DNA of 64,000 bases from an uncultured Ruminococcus sp. GTDB taxonomy: Bacteria > Bacillota > Clostridia > Oscillospirales > Ruminococcaceae. The notes under the pieces are model-generated. The model saw nothing but the letters and a program-made list of their open reading frames with translations, was not told the DNA's origin and did no database searches. The stretch is taken from NCBI GenBank assembly GCA_910576995.1, contig CAJTLC010000013.1, positions 29,428-93,427 of the forward strand, read 5' to 3'. Each line of letters starts with the position of its first letter. Position 1 is the first letter of the stretch. Positions 33,260 through 42,098 of this stretch are shown here, piece by piece. Position numbers and translations under genes: made by a program.

Positions 33260-36088
33260 TTGATTAACAAATTGAAATATATCGCCGTCTGCATTGCCGC
33301 AGCAGCATTCCTGTCGGCTTCGGGAAATTATAATATCAGAGATTCCGGGGGCGAGCGGATTTTTATTGCATCTGCGGAAACCGAAGATGAAAATGCTGAT
33401 GAATCATCTGCCGTAAAAGCGAAACTCCGCGAGACAGAAGAAAAAGTTGGAGCGGAATATGAGGATATCACGGAATTTTTGCAGAAAGCCGGCTCGTGCG
33501 GCGAGTTTGATATATATTATAAAGATAAAAAGATAGACGACGCAATCTGGGAGAAAAACGGCGGAAAGCCTGCAAAAAAATCGGAATATACCGAAGAGCA
33601 GCAGGCGCTTGCCGATAAAATTTCGGATATAAAGAAGCTTGGCGATTTTGTTGCCGTCGATCCCGTCAGGAAAATTCCCGCAGCCGAGTTCACGGACAAT
33701 TCCAAGTATGGCGGCAGCAAAATTTATGTCAGCGAAAATAAGCGCTATTTGTTGTATATCAATGATAACAGCAATACTCCCGAATATATGCGTTCGCTTA
33801 TATCTTCAATTGACGACCCATATCTTTATCGTTCGGACGACGGAGAAACTCTTGAACTGATGAACGGAGACCGAAGTGAGATCATTGCCGAATATGTCAG
33901 AAGCGTTCCACGTGAAAGCTGCGAAGAGGGATTTCAGGTCTATCGTACAGCCGACAATAAAGGTTTTGCATGGCTTTCGGAGGATGGGAGTCAGGTTATC
34001 GGGACGTTTCGGGAATGTGCTGAAAACGATTCCTACATCATGCTTTCGGACGACAGATCCGGCAATATCGGCATAAAAAACAAGTCTACGGGCTATATAT
34101 GGTGGTCGTCGCCGCCGGGAGCGTCCCGTGATGAATCGGCAGCTCCGCTTCTCATAAGCGAGTTGAGATCGTCGAATACATTGCGATACGGAATACCCGA
34201 AGAAAGCTCCAACAACAGCGTTCTCCGTTCCGCCGCCGACGCTTCGGTAACGGTCAGCGATATCGATAATGGCATACGCGTAAATTATCAATACGATTCG
34301 GCAGGCTTTGAATATCCCATCGAATATACGCTGGAAGAAGACCACCTTAAAGCTTCGCTGAAAATTTCGGATATCAAGGAGAATAATTCCGCAAACATTG
34401 CCACGGAAATAACTCTTTTGGGCAGTTTCGGGGCGGCTTCTGCGGAGGAGGACGGCTATTTCGTTATTCCCGACGGCTGCGGCGCGCTGGTTCGCTTTAA
34501 TAACGGCAGGACTATGGACAACAACGCCTACTCCCGAAAGATTTACGGAGACGATATAACGGCAGTCCCGACGATTCGCGGAGCGGCTGCGGAACAGATC
34601 TGCCTGCCTGTTTATGGAATTGTCAAGAATGATAACGCCATGCTTGTGGTGGCTTCAAAGGGGGATTCAAACGCCGATCTTTCCGTGAAAGTTTCGCGTC
34701 AGTCCAACAGCGGCTATAATCTCTGCAATTTCACTTTTCGGCTGCGCGGAACTGATACTTTTTATATGTCGGGCAGCAGTACGGAAAGATTCACGGTTTT
34801 TGAAGACGGCGATATAGATTCCGACGATATCGAGCTGAAATATTATCCTATAACGGCTGAAAATGCCGATTATTCCGATGTTGCGGAATGCTACAGAAAT
34901 TATCTGATAAATGAAAAGGGCGTTTCGCCAAAAACGGAACAGGGCAAATCTTCGCTGTACATTGATATATATGGCGGAGTTCAGAAGAAAAAGCCCGTTC
35001 TGGGAATTCCCGTAACAATGAAAACTGCCGTTACCGCTTATGAGGAGGCTGTACGGATTCTCACGGAACTGCGCAATAACGGCGGTGAAAATATGATAGT
35101 TTCATATCATAACTGGACTGACGACGGCATTGAGCGCAGGATAGATACGGCGGCTGAACCGTCGGGGATTCTTGGCGGCAGGCGTGAATTTTTAAAGCTG
35201 AAAGAATTTATTGACGAAAACGGCTGCGAACTTTATCCCGTTTCCGACAACAGGGATTTTTATTCTGGAAACGGCTATAATTCGCTGAACAGCGGCTGCG
35301 TGAGAATTTCGGGTACGTATGCGCGGATAGTCAGCTACGACAGAGCGTACGGAATCCCCGACGGTTTCAAAGATAATATGTCGCTGCTGTCGCCGAGTCT
35401 TTTCAGCGAAGTTTTCACTGAAGCTGCCGACAATTTTGCAGACTCAGGGCTGGACGGAATGGCGGTCGGCGAACTTGCGAAATCTCTCTACGGGGATTAT
35501 GGAAAGAAAAAAATTTCGCGTTCCGACGCCATGAAAGCGGCTGAGGAATGCATGAAATATATTGATGAAAAGCTGGAAAGAGGAATTATCGCCGACTGCG
35601 CGAACGCTTACGCGATACCGTATGCGGATCATATCGTAAATATTCCGCTGACTTCGAGCAGATTCGATATTTTCAATGAGGACGTGCCTTTTTATCAGAT
35701 GGTCGTTCACGGTCTTGTGCCGTATTCGTCAACTGCCGTGAATGCCGCCGCAAATCAGACCGATGCGCTGCTTATGTCGGCGGTTTTTGGCAGTCAGCTT
35801 CGGTACGATATGATTTATGCCGAAACTGATACGCTGAAAGATACGGATTACGACGTTTATTATTACGCAAATTATGCGGAACAGGCGGCTGAAATCGGCA
35901 TGAAATATAAGCTGCTGAAGCCGGTATACGACGATATTTCCGATAGTTTTATGATCGGCTGCGAAGTTGAAAACGGCGGCAGGCTGATCACGGCAGCCTA
36001 TTCCAACGGTACGGTGTTAAGCGCCGATCTCGACAATAAAACGCTTAATTATAATGGCAGACTGATCGAACTTGAAGGGGGCTGCTGA
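33260..36088 (+). CDS. DUF5696-domain extracellular protein
   Basis: 942 aa starting at TTG 9 nt after GGAGG. Signal peptide (residues 1-25, no lipobox). Residues 30-230 carry charged spacer and a fold with YLLYINDNSNTPEYM; the main DUF5696 region spans roughly 250-930. Within it VIPDGCGALVRFNNGR, MIVSYHNWTDDGIERR, YDRAYGIPDGF, GLDGMAVGELAKSLYGDY and VPFYQMVVHGLVPYSS look like successive strands of a glycosidase-like barrel, though I cannot name catalytic residues. The family is always seen with ABC permeases; activity unknown. It overlaps the next gene by 1 bp. Confidence 0.82.
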   Translation: MINKLKYIAVCIAAAAFLSASGNYNIRDSGGERIFIASAETEDENADESSAVKAKLRETEEKVGAEYEDITEFLQKAGSCGEFDIYYKDKKIDDAIWEKNGGKPAKKSEYTEEQQALADKISDIKKLGDFVAVDPVRKIPAAEFTDNSKYGGSKIYVSENKRYLLYINDNSNTPEYMRSLISSIDDPYLYRSDDGETLELMNGDRSEIIAEYVRSVPRESCEEGFQVYRTADNKGFAWLSEDGSQVIGTFRECAENDSYIMLSDDRSGNIGIKNKSTGYIWWSSPPGASRDESAAPLLISELRSSNTLRYGIPEESSNNSVLRSAADASVTVSDIDNGIRVNYQYDSAGFEYPIEYTLEEDHLKASLKISDIKENNSANIATEITLLGSFGAASAEEDGYFVIPDGCGALVRFNNGRTMDNNAYSRKIYGDDITAVPTIRGAAAEQICLPVYGIVKNDNAMLVVASKGDSNADLSVKVSRQSNSGYNLCNFTFRLRGTDTFYMSGSSTERFTVFEDGDIDSDDIELKYYPITAENADYSDVAECYRNYLINEKGVSPKTEQGKSSLYIDIYGGVQKKKPVLGIPVTMKTAVTAYEEAVRILTELRNNGGENMIVSYHNWTDDGIERRIDTAAEPSGILGGRREFLKLKEFIDENGCELYPVSDNRDFYSGNGYNSLNSGCVRISGTYARIVSYDRAYGIPDGFKDNMSLLSPSLFSEVFTEAADNFADSGLDGMAVGELAKSLYGDYGKKKISRSDAMKAAEECMKYIDEKLERGIIADCANAYAIPYADHIVNIPLTSSRFDIFNEDVPFYQMVVHGLVPYSSTAVNAAANQTDALLMSAVFGSQLRYDMIYAETDTLKDTDYDVYYYANYAEQAAEIGMKYKLLKPVYDDISDSFMIGCEVENGGRLITAAYSNGTVLSADLDNKTLNYNGRLIELEGGC

Positions 36089-37011
36089 TGACGGAAAATA
36101 AAAAACCACGCAGAAAAAAATTATCATACGCTTCGAGAAAAAGCCTGTACGGCTATGGTTTTATCGGTTTATGGCTGCTGGGAACGCTTATATTTTTTCT
36201 TATTCCTCTTGTGAAATCGCTATGGTATTCATTCAATGAAGTTTCAATAGATACGGGCAGAATGATAACCGAATGGGTCGGCTTCGATAAATACAAGGCC
36301 GTTCTGACCGCCGATCCGTATTATACGGAATATCTTCGCGATACGCTGATCGAGACGGCTTGGAAAACTCCGATGATACTTATTTTTTCCCTGTTTATAG
36401 CGGTAATTCTCAATCAGAAATTCCGCGGAAGGGTTATCGCGCGCGCCGTATTTTTTCTGCCGGTTATAATCGCGACAGGACCTGTTTACAAAATAATCAG
36501 CGGCGATATGAATACCACGGGAAATGCAGGCGGCGGAATGCAGTTTTCAACTATGTTTTCTACCGATCTTGTGGGAGAATTGCTGCAATTTCTGGGCGTA
36601 TACGGAATAAGCGACCGCATGAGCGATATGATATCGGCGATAGCGGATAATGTTTTTGGCATAGTCTGGTCAAGCGGAATACAGATTCTGCTTTTTCTCG
36701 GCGCACTGCAAAATATTCCGCCCTCCGCCAAAGAAGCCGCTCAGCTTGAAGGAGCGACGGCTTGGGAATATTTCTGGAAGATAACGTTTCCGTATGTAAG
36801 CCCCTTTATTCTTGCGAATTTTATTTTCACCGTTATAGATTCGTTCACAAATCCGACCAATAAGGTAATGGGAAGATTACTTGCCATGGGAAACGACTGG
36901 AAATTCGGAGAAAGGGCGGCTATGGCCTGGATATATTTCGGAACTATTCTTGCGGCTATAGGGATTATTTCGTTTGCGGCGAGCAGATTTATTTATTATG
37001 AAAGCGATTGA
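36088..37011 (+). CDS. Carbohydrate-type ABC permease 3
   Basis: 307 aa, six membrane segments, EAA loop PPSAKEAAQLEGATAWEYFWKITFPYVSP. GGGGG precedes the ATG. With the next gene it forms a second permease pair in the same operon. Confidence 0.92.
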   Translation: MTENKKPRRKKLSYASRKSLYGYGFIGLWLLGTLIFFLIPLVKSLWYSFNEVSIDTGRMITEWVGFDKYKAVLTADPYYTEYLRDTLIETAWKTPMILIFSLFIAVILNQKFRGRVIARAVFFLPVIIATGPVYKIISGDMNTTGNAGGGMQFSTMFSTDLVGELLQFLGVYGISDRMSDMISAIADNVFGIVWSSGIQILLFLGALQNIPPSAKEAAQLEGATAWEYFWKITFPYVSPFILANFIFTVIDSFTNPTNKVMGRLLAMGNDWKFGERAAMAWIYFGTILAAIGIISFAASRFIYYESD

Positions 37012-37026
37012 GGAGGCGTTTTTTTG

Positions 37027-38028
37027 ATGACCGGAGTTGGAAACAGCGGTGAAAAGCATAGAAAAAGGGAAGCGAAACGCCTTCGCATGGTGAAGATGAA
37101 CGCCAGAGAACGCGCTTGTCTGCGCCGTAAAAAAGCTGCCGACGCAGGATGGCGGATATTCAGGGCGGTCATTCTTTTCGGGCTGGGATTCGTAATAATG
37201 TATCCCCTTATTTACATGGTAAGCTGCGCATTCCGCGACCGCTCCGATATGACCGACCCCACCGTAATGTGGATAACGCGCCATTATACGCTCGACGTTA
37301 TCAGGGAAACGATGCGGGCGATGGATTTCGGGAATACGATGAAGAACACGCTGATTCTTAATGTAGGCTGCTCTTTTGTTCAGGTTTTGTCATGTTCAGT
37401 CACGGGATACGGATTTGCGCGCTTTCAATTCAAGGGGAGGAAATTCATTTTTGTCGTGGTGATAATGATGATTCTCGTTCCGCCGCAGATTATCTCTATG
37501 CCGCTTTATTGGCAGTTCCGCCATTTCGGCGTCGGGAAATTTTCTGTAAATCTCATTGACAATATGCTGACCATGTATCTGCCTGCTCTCACGGGAAACG
37601 GCGTAAGATCTGGGCTTATGATACTTATCTTCCGACAGTTTTTCAAGGGGATGCCCCGCGAACTGGAGGACGCCGCCTATATTGACGGCTGCGGACCTCT
37701 TCGGACGTTTATTCAGGTAATGATCCCAAATGCGGCTTCTGCTTTTTTAACGGTATTTCTCTTTTCGGTTGTGCTTTACTGGAATGATTATTATGTAAGT
37801 TCAACTTTTTTCACCAAAACGAAAACAGTTTCTCTTATGCTGCAAAATCTTGATACGGAATTAAAAATGAGGCTGTTTAATTTCGCGTCGGTGGAAATTC
37901 CTCCCCGCGAGCAGATCGTCTGGAAAGAAGCAGGCTGCCTGCTTTCTATCGCGCCCGTGCTGTTGATGTATATCTGCCTGCAAAAATATTTTACCGAAGG
38001 TATAGAGAGATCGGGGATCGTCGGGTGA
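37027..38028 (+). CDS. Carbohydrate-type ABC permease 4
   Basis: 333 aa, basic N-terminal 45 residues then six membrane segments, EAA loop MPRELEDAAYIDGCGPLRTFIQVMIPNAA. GGAGG is 10 nt before this ATG and 7 nt before an in-frame TTG one codon earlier, so the start may be TTG as in other genes of the operon. Last gene before a terminator. Confidence 0.9.
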   Translation: MTGVGNSGEKHRKREAKRLRMVKMNARERACLRRKKAADAGWRIFRAVILFGLGFVIMYPLIYMVSCAFRDRSDMTDPTVMWITRHYTLDVIRETMRAMDFGNTMKNTLILNVGCSFVQVLSCSVTGYGFARFQFKGRKFIFVVVIMMILVPPQIISMPLYWQFRHFGVGKFSVNLIDNMLTMYLPALTGNGVRSGLMILIFRQFFKGMPRELEDAAYIDGCGPLRTFIQVMIPNAASAFLTVFLFSVVLYWNDYYVSSTFFTKTKTVSLMLQNLDTELKMRLFNFASVEIPPREQIVWKEAGCLLSIAPVLLMYICLQKYFTEGIERSGIVG

Positions 38029-38050
38029 CTATATCAGCGATTGCGAAAAA

Positions 38051-38079
38051 GAAAGGCTTCTCATTTTGAGAAGCCTTTC
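38051..38079 (+). terminator. Hairpin terminating the large operon
   Basis: GAAAGGCTTCTCA/TGAGAAGCCTTTC, 13-bp stem with a 3-nt loop, 23 bp past the last permease. The tail is only moderately T-rich. A smaller GGTAC/GTACC hairpin with six T (38298-38318) could act as a backup. Confidence 0.7.
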
Positions 38080-38122
38080 CATATTAGAGAGATATTTCGT
38101 TGAGAATCTGAAAAATCGCCGT

Positions 38123-38282
38123 TATACTTGACTCTATTGCAAAATGTCCAAAGAATGCTGAACAGAAATTTCGTATGTCAAAGCGGAGGAGGAAAGCGTG
38201 CTGACGCACGGTGACGACGACAACGCAGACAGACGAAATTTATGTCAGCATTACTGGATAGGTTGCAATAGAGGCAAGTATA
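38123..38282 (+). repeat. Long-hairpin element, family B, copy 1
   Basis: 160 bp. Ends TATACTTGaCTCTATTGCAA and its near complement (28 bp with 4 mismatches). Inner arms AAATTTCGT/ACGAAATTT; apex CGTGC-TGAC-GCACG (38197-38210). Core strand GAGGAGGAAAG and CAACGCAG as in families A and C. Copy 2 at 43573-43732 is inverted. It lies between convergent genes. Confidence 0.88.
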
Positions 38283-38328
38283 TACGGAGACTCTTCAGGT
38301 ACTCAACGTACCTTTTTTGCAAATGCAG

Positions 38329-38952
38329 TTATTTTGCGAATTTTTTATTATATTCAAGATAGGATTTAACAATGATCTCGGCGCAGAGCTCGTCGCCCAG
38401 TTCGCTGCTGTTGAGACAGAGGGAATAAATATCCTTATCCTGCCAGCTTTTTCCAGTATTTACGTTAAAAAAAGTTTCGCGGCGCTTATCGGCTTTTTTC
38501 ATGACGCTTTCAGCCTTATTGGGCGAGATTCCGTAATCGTCCACGCAGCGTTTTATTCTTGCCTCCTGCGGCGCATAAATATACACGCTGAAACAGCCCC
38601 TGTCCTCCAGAACGTAGCTTCCGCAGCGTCCTACCAGCACGAAACTGTTTTCTTTTTCGGCAAGTTCGCTTATAATTCGGCTTTCCATAATGAAAACCTT
38701 ATCCGACAGCGGAAGATTATCCTCCATTGCTCTTGTGGGATTTGCCGAAATAAGCAGAGAGTACAAAAAGCTTGTCGGAACGCTTTCCTCGGCAGATTCG
38801 AGATGCTCGGCGGGAATTCCGCATTTTTCGGCGGTAAGATCCAGAATTTTGCGGTTATAATAGCTGACGCCAAGCTTTTCGGCGGCAAGCTTTCCGATAA
38901 TGCTTCCTCCGCTTCCGTACTGGCGTTCGATTGTGATAATAGGTTTCTTCAT
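38329..38952 (-). CDS. Cytidylate kinase-like family protein
   Basis: 207 aa. P-loop-like N-terminus ITIERQYGSGGSIIGKLAAEKLG, then FVLVGRCGSYVL and RIKRCVDDYGIS. This is the AAA_26/CK2 family common in Firmicutes, distinct from housekeeping Cmk; the substrate is not known. GGAGG precedes the ATG. Single gene. Confidence 0.88.
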   Translation of the reverse strand: MKKPIITIERQYGSGGSIIGKLAAEKLGVSYYNRKILDLTAEKCGIPAEHLESAEESVPTSFLYSLLISANPTRAMEDNLPLSDKVFIMESRIISELAEKENSFVLVGRCGSYVLEDRGCFSVYIYAPQEARIKRCVDDYGISPNKAESVMKKADKRRETFFNVNTGKSWQDKDIYSLCLNSSELGDELCAEIIVKSYLEYNKKFAK

Positions 38953-38989
38953 TGGAATTACCTCCGTTCTATAACTTTATCTACATACT

Positions 38990-39017
38990 ATTATACCATA
39001 ATTTTAGGAAAATTCAA
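38990..39017 (-). promoter_or_regulatory. Promoter of the cytidylate kinase-like gene
   Basis: Minus strand TTGAAT, 16 bp, TATAAT. The 339-bp gap up to pckG holds this and the pckG promoter; otherwise only AT-rich sequence. Confidence 0.6.
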
Positions 39018-39167
39018 TAGATGTTGCAGTGAAAATATAAGATTCTGCTTTTTCAACAACTTTATGTTGAAAACTTTGTGCATATTGACATAAATCAGCG
39101 TTTCATATTAAATATAATGATATTCAAAAATTCGTATATCATTTGTCATTAATTTATCATTCCTCCC

Positions 39168-39196
39168 TTGACAGTTTGACAAAAAAAGTATATAAT
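39168..39196 (+). promoter_or_regulatory. Promoter of pckG
   Basis: TTGACA, 17 bp, TATAAT, perfect consensus. The leader is about 90 nt and carries AGGAGG before the start. Confidence 0.85.
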
Positions 39197-39291
39197 AGTA
39201 TTTGAGGAACGATTGAATTTTTTGGATTAACTTCTTAAAATTCCAATTGTTTTCTTATTGATGAGATTATATTTTTAGGAGGTATAATACA

Positions 39292-41124
39292 ATGTCACTT
39301 ACAACAAATGCAAATGTAAATGCCTGGGTTGAAGAGATGATCGCTCTTTGTAAGCCTGAAAAGGTCGTTTGGATCGACGGTTCCGAAGAGCAGCTCAACC
39401 AGCTCAGAGAAGAGGTTACTTCGCTTCCCGACGGCGACCCTAACAAGATGTACTGGCTTAATCAGGAGAAGCTGCCCGGCTGTCTCTATCACAGAACTGC
39501 CGTAAACGACGTTGCCCGCGTTGAGGACAGAACTTTCATCTGCACAAAGACCAAAGAGGACGCAGGCCCGACAAATAACTGGTGCGATCCTCAGGAAATG
39601 TATGCAAAGCTCCGCCCCATGTACGACGGCGTTATGAAGGGTCAGACAATGTACATCATTCCCTATTCCATGGGTCCTGTTGCTTCACCTATTTCCAAGG
39701 TAGGCGTTGAGATCACAGACTCTATCTACGTTGTGCTTAACATGAACATCATGACAAGAATGGGCAAGGCTGCTTTTGATAAGCTGGGCGATTCCAACGA
39801 CTTCGTTCGCGGTCTCCATTCCAAAGCTGACGTTGATCCCGAAAACAGATACATCGTTCAGTTCCCCGAGGACAACACTATCTGGTCTATCAACTCTGCT
39901 TACGGCGGAAACGTTATCCTTTCCAAGAAGTGCTTCGCTCTCCGTATTGCTTCATTCCAGGGTAAGAACGAAGGCTGGATGGCTGAACATATGCTTATTC
40001 TCGGCGTTCAGAAGCCCGACGGCGATACAAAGTATGTATGCGCTGCATTCCCCTCTGCCTGCGGTAAGACTAATCTTGCTATGCTTATTCCTCCGGAGGG
40101 ATACCTCAAGGACGGCTACAAGGTATTCACAGTAGGCGACGATATCGCATGGCTCAAGCCCGGCAAGGACGGCAGACTTTATGCTATCAACCCTGAAAAC
40201 GGCTTCTTCGGCGTTGCTCCCGGAACTAATGCTAAGTCCAACTACAACGCTCTTGCTTCTACAATGAAGAACGCTATCTTCACAAACGTTGCTCTCAACA
40301 ATGCCGAGAACACTGTTTGGTGGGAAGGTCTTGACAAGAATCCTCCTGAGGACGCTACGGAGTGGACAGGAATCAAGACCAACGGCAAGGAGTGGACTTC
40401 ACAGGTTGGCGCAGACGGTAAGAACAAGAAGCTTGCTCATCCGAACTCACGTTTCACAGCTCCCGCTGTAAACTGCCCCTGCATTTCACCTGAATTCGAT
40501 AATCCTGAGGGCGTTCCGATCTCCGCTATCGTATTCGGCGGACGCCGCGCTTCCACAACTCCTCTCGTATATCAGTCGTTCGACTGGACTCATGGTACTT
40601 ATGTAGGTTCGGCTGTTTCATCTGAAACAACTGCTGCGGCAGCCGGCGCAGTAGGCGTACTCCGTCACGATCCTATGGCTATGAAGCCTTTCATCGGCTA
40701 CAATGTAGGCGACTACTGGGCTCACTGGCTTGAAATGGGCGAAAAGCTCGGCGATAAAGCTCCTAAGATCTTCAACGTAAACTGGTTCAAGCAGGACGAG
40801 AACGGCAACTTCATCTGGCCCGGATTCGGCGATAATATGCGTGTTCTCGACTGGATCGTCAAGAGATGCGAAGGCGCGGTTGAGGCTGACGAAACAGCTA
40901 TCGGCTATCTGCCTAAGAAGGGCGACATCAATGTTGCAGGCATCGAGGATGAAGTAACTCCTGAAATTATGGATAAGCTTCTCAACGTTGATACAGATCT
41001 CTGGAAGGCTGAAATTGCTGAAATGAGAAGATATTACAACGACGATATAGCTGCTAAGGGCGGCAAGATTCCCGCTGCTCTCTACGAAGAACTTGACAAG
41101 ATCGAGGCTCGTCTCAACAAGTAA
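39292..41124 (+). CDS. pckG: Phosphoenolpyruvate carboxykinase (GTP)
   Basis: 610 aa, interconverts oxaloacetate + GTP and PEP + CO2 + GDP. Seen: kinase-1 loop AFPSACGKTNLAML (about residue 252), VGDDIAWLK (kinase-2), IFGGRRASTTPLVYQ, and NYNALASTMKNAIFTN. These are GTP-class, not ATP-class, features. In succinate-forming ruminococci this enzyme works in the carboxylating direction. Codon use (frequent GCT, AAG, CTC) differs from neighbours and fits high expression. Strong consensus promoter and terminator frame it. Confidence 0.97.
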   Translation: MSLTTNANVNAWVEEMIALCKPEKVVWIDGSEEQLNQLREEVTSLPDGDPNKMYWLNQEKLPGCLYHRTAVNDVARVEDRTFICTKTKEDAGPTNNWCDPQEMYAKLRPMYDGVMKGQTMYIIPYSMGPVASPISKVGVEITDSIYVVLNMNIMTRMGKAAFDKLGDSNDFVRGLHSKADVDPENRYIVQFPEDNTIWSINSAYGGNVILSKKCFALRIASFQGKNEGWMAEHMLILGVQKPDGDTKYVCAAFPSACGKTNLAMLIPPEGYLKDGYKVFTVGDDIAWLKPGKDGRLYAINPENGFFGVAPGTNAKSNYNALASTMKNAIFTNVALNNAENTVWWEGLDKNPPEDATEWTGIKTNGKEWTSQVGADGKNKKLAHPNSRFTAPAVNCPCISPEFDNPEGVPISAIVFGGRRASTTPLVYQSFDWTHGTYVGSAVSSETTAAAAGAVGVLRHDPMAMKPFIGYNVGDYWAHWLEMGEKLGDKAPKIFNVNWFKQDENGNFIWPGFGDNMRVLDWIVKRCEGAVEADETAIGYLPKKGDINVAGIEDEVTPEIMDKLLNVDTDLWKAEIAEMRRYYNDDIAAKGGKIPAALYEELDKIEARLNK

Positions 41125-41150
41125 TTTTTAGGTATATGCCTGATAAAATC

Positions 41151-41186
41151 ATACTCCCCGAATAATATGTTCGGGGAGTATTTTTA
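41151..41186. terminator. Bidirectional terminator after pckG
   Basis: ATACTCCCCGAA/TTCGGGGAGTAT, 12-bp stem, then TTTTATT; also serves the convergent SLOG gene. Confidence 0.9.
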
Positions 41187-41660
41187 TTGCATAAAGTTTA
41201 TTATATCGATATGTTTCTTTCGAGCCATATTGACCGTCTGAGCCGTTCCGCTGTGAAAATTATTCGTGTTCCAGTAGCAGAAGCAAATGTCGGCGCATTC
41301 AACAAGACGGGCGTTGCGAATTTTCATGCAGCCGTTGTAATAATGATTTGAAGTGTATTCTACACTGTCGGCTTGCGCAAGAATTTTGTAGAAAATCTCC
41401 TTGTTTTTCGCACTCCATTTTAAAGTCTGCTCTTGATTGGAGCATGGGAGAATGAGATGCAGACGGATATGCGGATAAATATTGCGCAGCTTGATAACAG
41501 TTAGCGCAGCCAGAGTGTCCCAGCCCATCGCGCCGCCCGCATAAAAATCTGTGAGACCATGATATTTTATATGATGGTCAAGCGTATTATAAAGATATTC
41601 TGCGAGACTTTTTATATCTCCCGAAAGGTGTCTGTGACCTGTAAATGATGCTGATTTCAT
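41184..41660 (-). CDS. SLOG-fold (DUF1273/YpsA-like) protein
   Basis: 158 aa. SASFTGHRHLSGD at the N-terminus, YAGGAMGWDTLAALTVIKL (Rossmann-like GG motif), LHLILPCSNQ, and NARLVECADICFCYWN. YpsA/DUF1273 SLOG proteins may bind nucleotide-derived ligands; role unknown. Divergent from an XRE gene with an inverted repeat at its promoter. Confidence 0.88.
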   Translation of the reverse strand: MKSASFTGHRHLSGDIKSLAEYLYNTLDHHIKYHGLTDFYAGGAMGWDTLAALTVIKLRNIYPHIRLHLILPCSNQEQTLKWSAKNKEIFYKILAQADSVEYTSNHYYNGCMKIRNARLVECADICFCYWNTNNFHSGTAQTVNMARKKHIDIINFMQ

Positions 41661-41690
41661 AATTTTTTAACCTGCCTTATTAGATTTAAA

Positions 41691-41749
41691 GCAGTTTTTA
41701 TAAACTGCCAGTTAATATAAATTATATATTGAAAGATTAATATTGTCAA
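41691..41749 (-). promoter_or_regulatory. SLOG promoter with palindromic operator candidate
   Basis: Minus strand TTGACA, 17 bp, TATAAT (41721-41749); just downstream GCAGTTT-TTAT-AAACTGC (41691-41708) sits at about +6 to +23. A plus-strand TTGTCA for the XRE gene overlaps the same -35 region. Confidence 0.65.
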
Positions 41750-41790
41750 GTAAATATGATAGAATAATTTATAAAGGTGGGTGGAATCGC

Positions 41791-42021
41791 ATGAAAGATG
41801 AGTATTTTGAAAAATATCGCCGAATAGGTTTGAAAATAAGTTATTACAGAAGATTAAGAAATCTTACGCAAGAACAATTAGCAGAAAAAATCGACAAGAG
41901 TACGGCATTTATCGGTGCGATAGAAGCTCCTAATATGGCAAGAGCTTTGTCGCTCGATACTTTGCTTGATATCGCCAAGGTTCTTGATGTTCCGTCTTAT
42001 AAATTTCTAATGGATGATTGA
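41791..42021 (+). CDS. XRE-family transcriptional regulator
   Basis: 76 aa, one helix-turn-helix domain: LKISYYRRLRNLTQEQLAEKIDKSTAFIGAIE, then LDTLLDIAKVLDV. AAAGGTGGGTGG is upstream of the chosen ATG; a longer frame begins 48 bases earlier without a ribosome site. Likely controls the divergent SLOG gene through the palindrome at 41691-41708 (inference). Confidence 0.88.
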   Translation: MKDEYFEKYRRIGLKISYYRRLRNLTQEQLAEKIDKSTAFIGAIEAPNMARALSLDTLLDIAKVLDVPSYKFLMDD

Positions 42022-42044
42022 TAAAATATCATAATGTTTAAATA

Positions 42045-42075
42045 AAACCTCTCCGTTGTTTGCGGAGAGGTTTTT
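42045..42075. terminator. Bidirectional terminator
   Basis: AAACCTCTCCG/CGGAGAGGTTT with a T5 tail, between the XRE gene and convergent trpB2. Confidence 0.85.
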
Positions 42076-42098
42076 ACTATAGCGCGGTTATTTGGATT

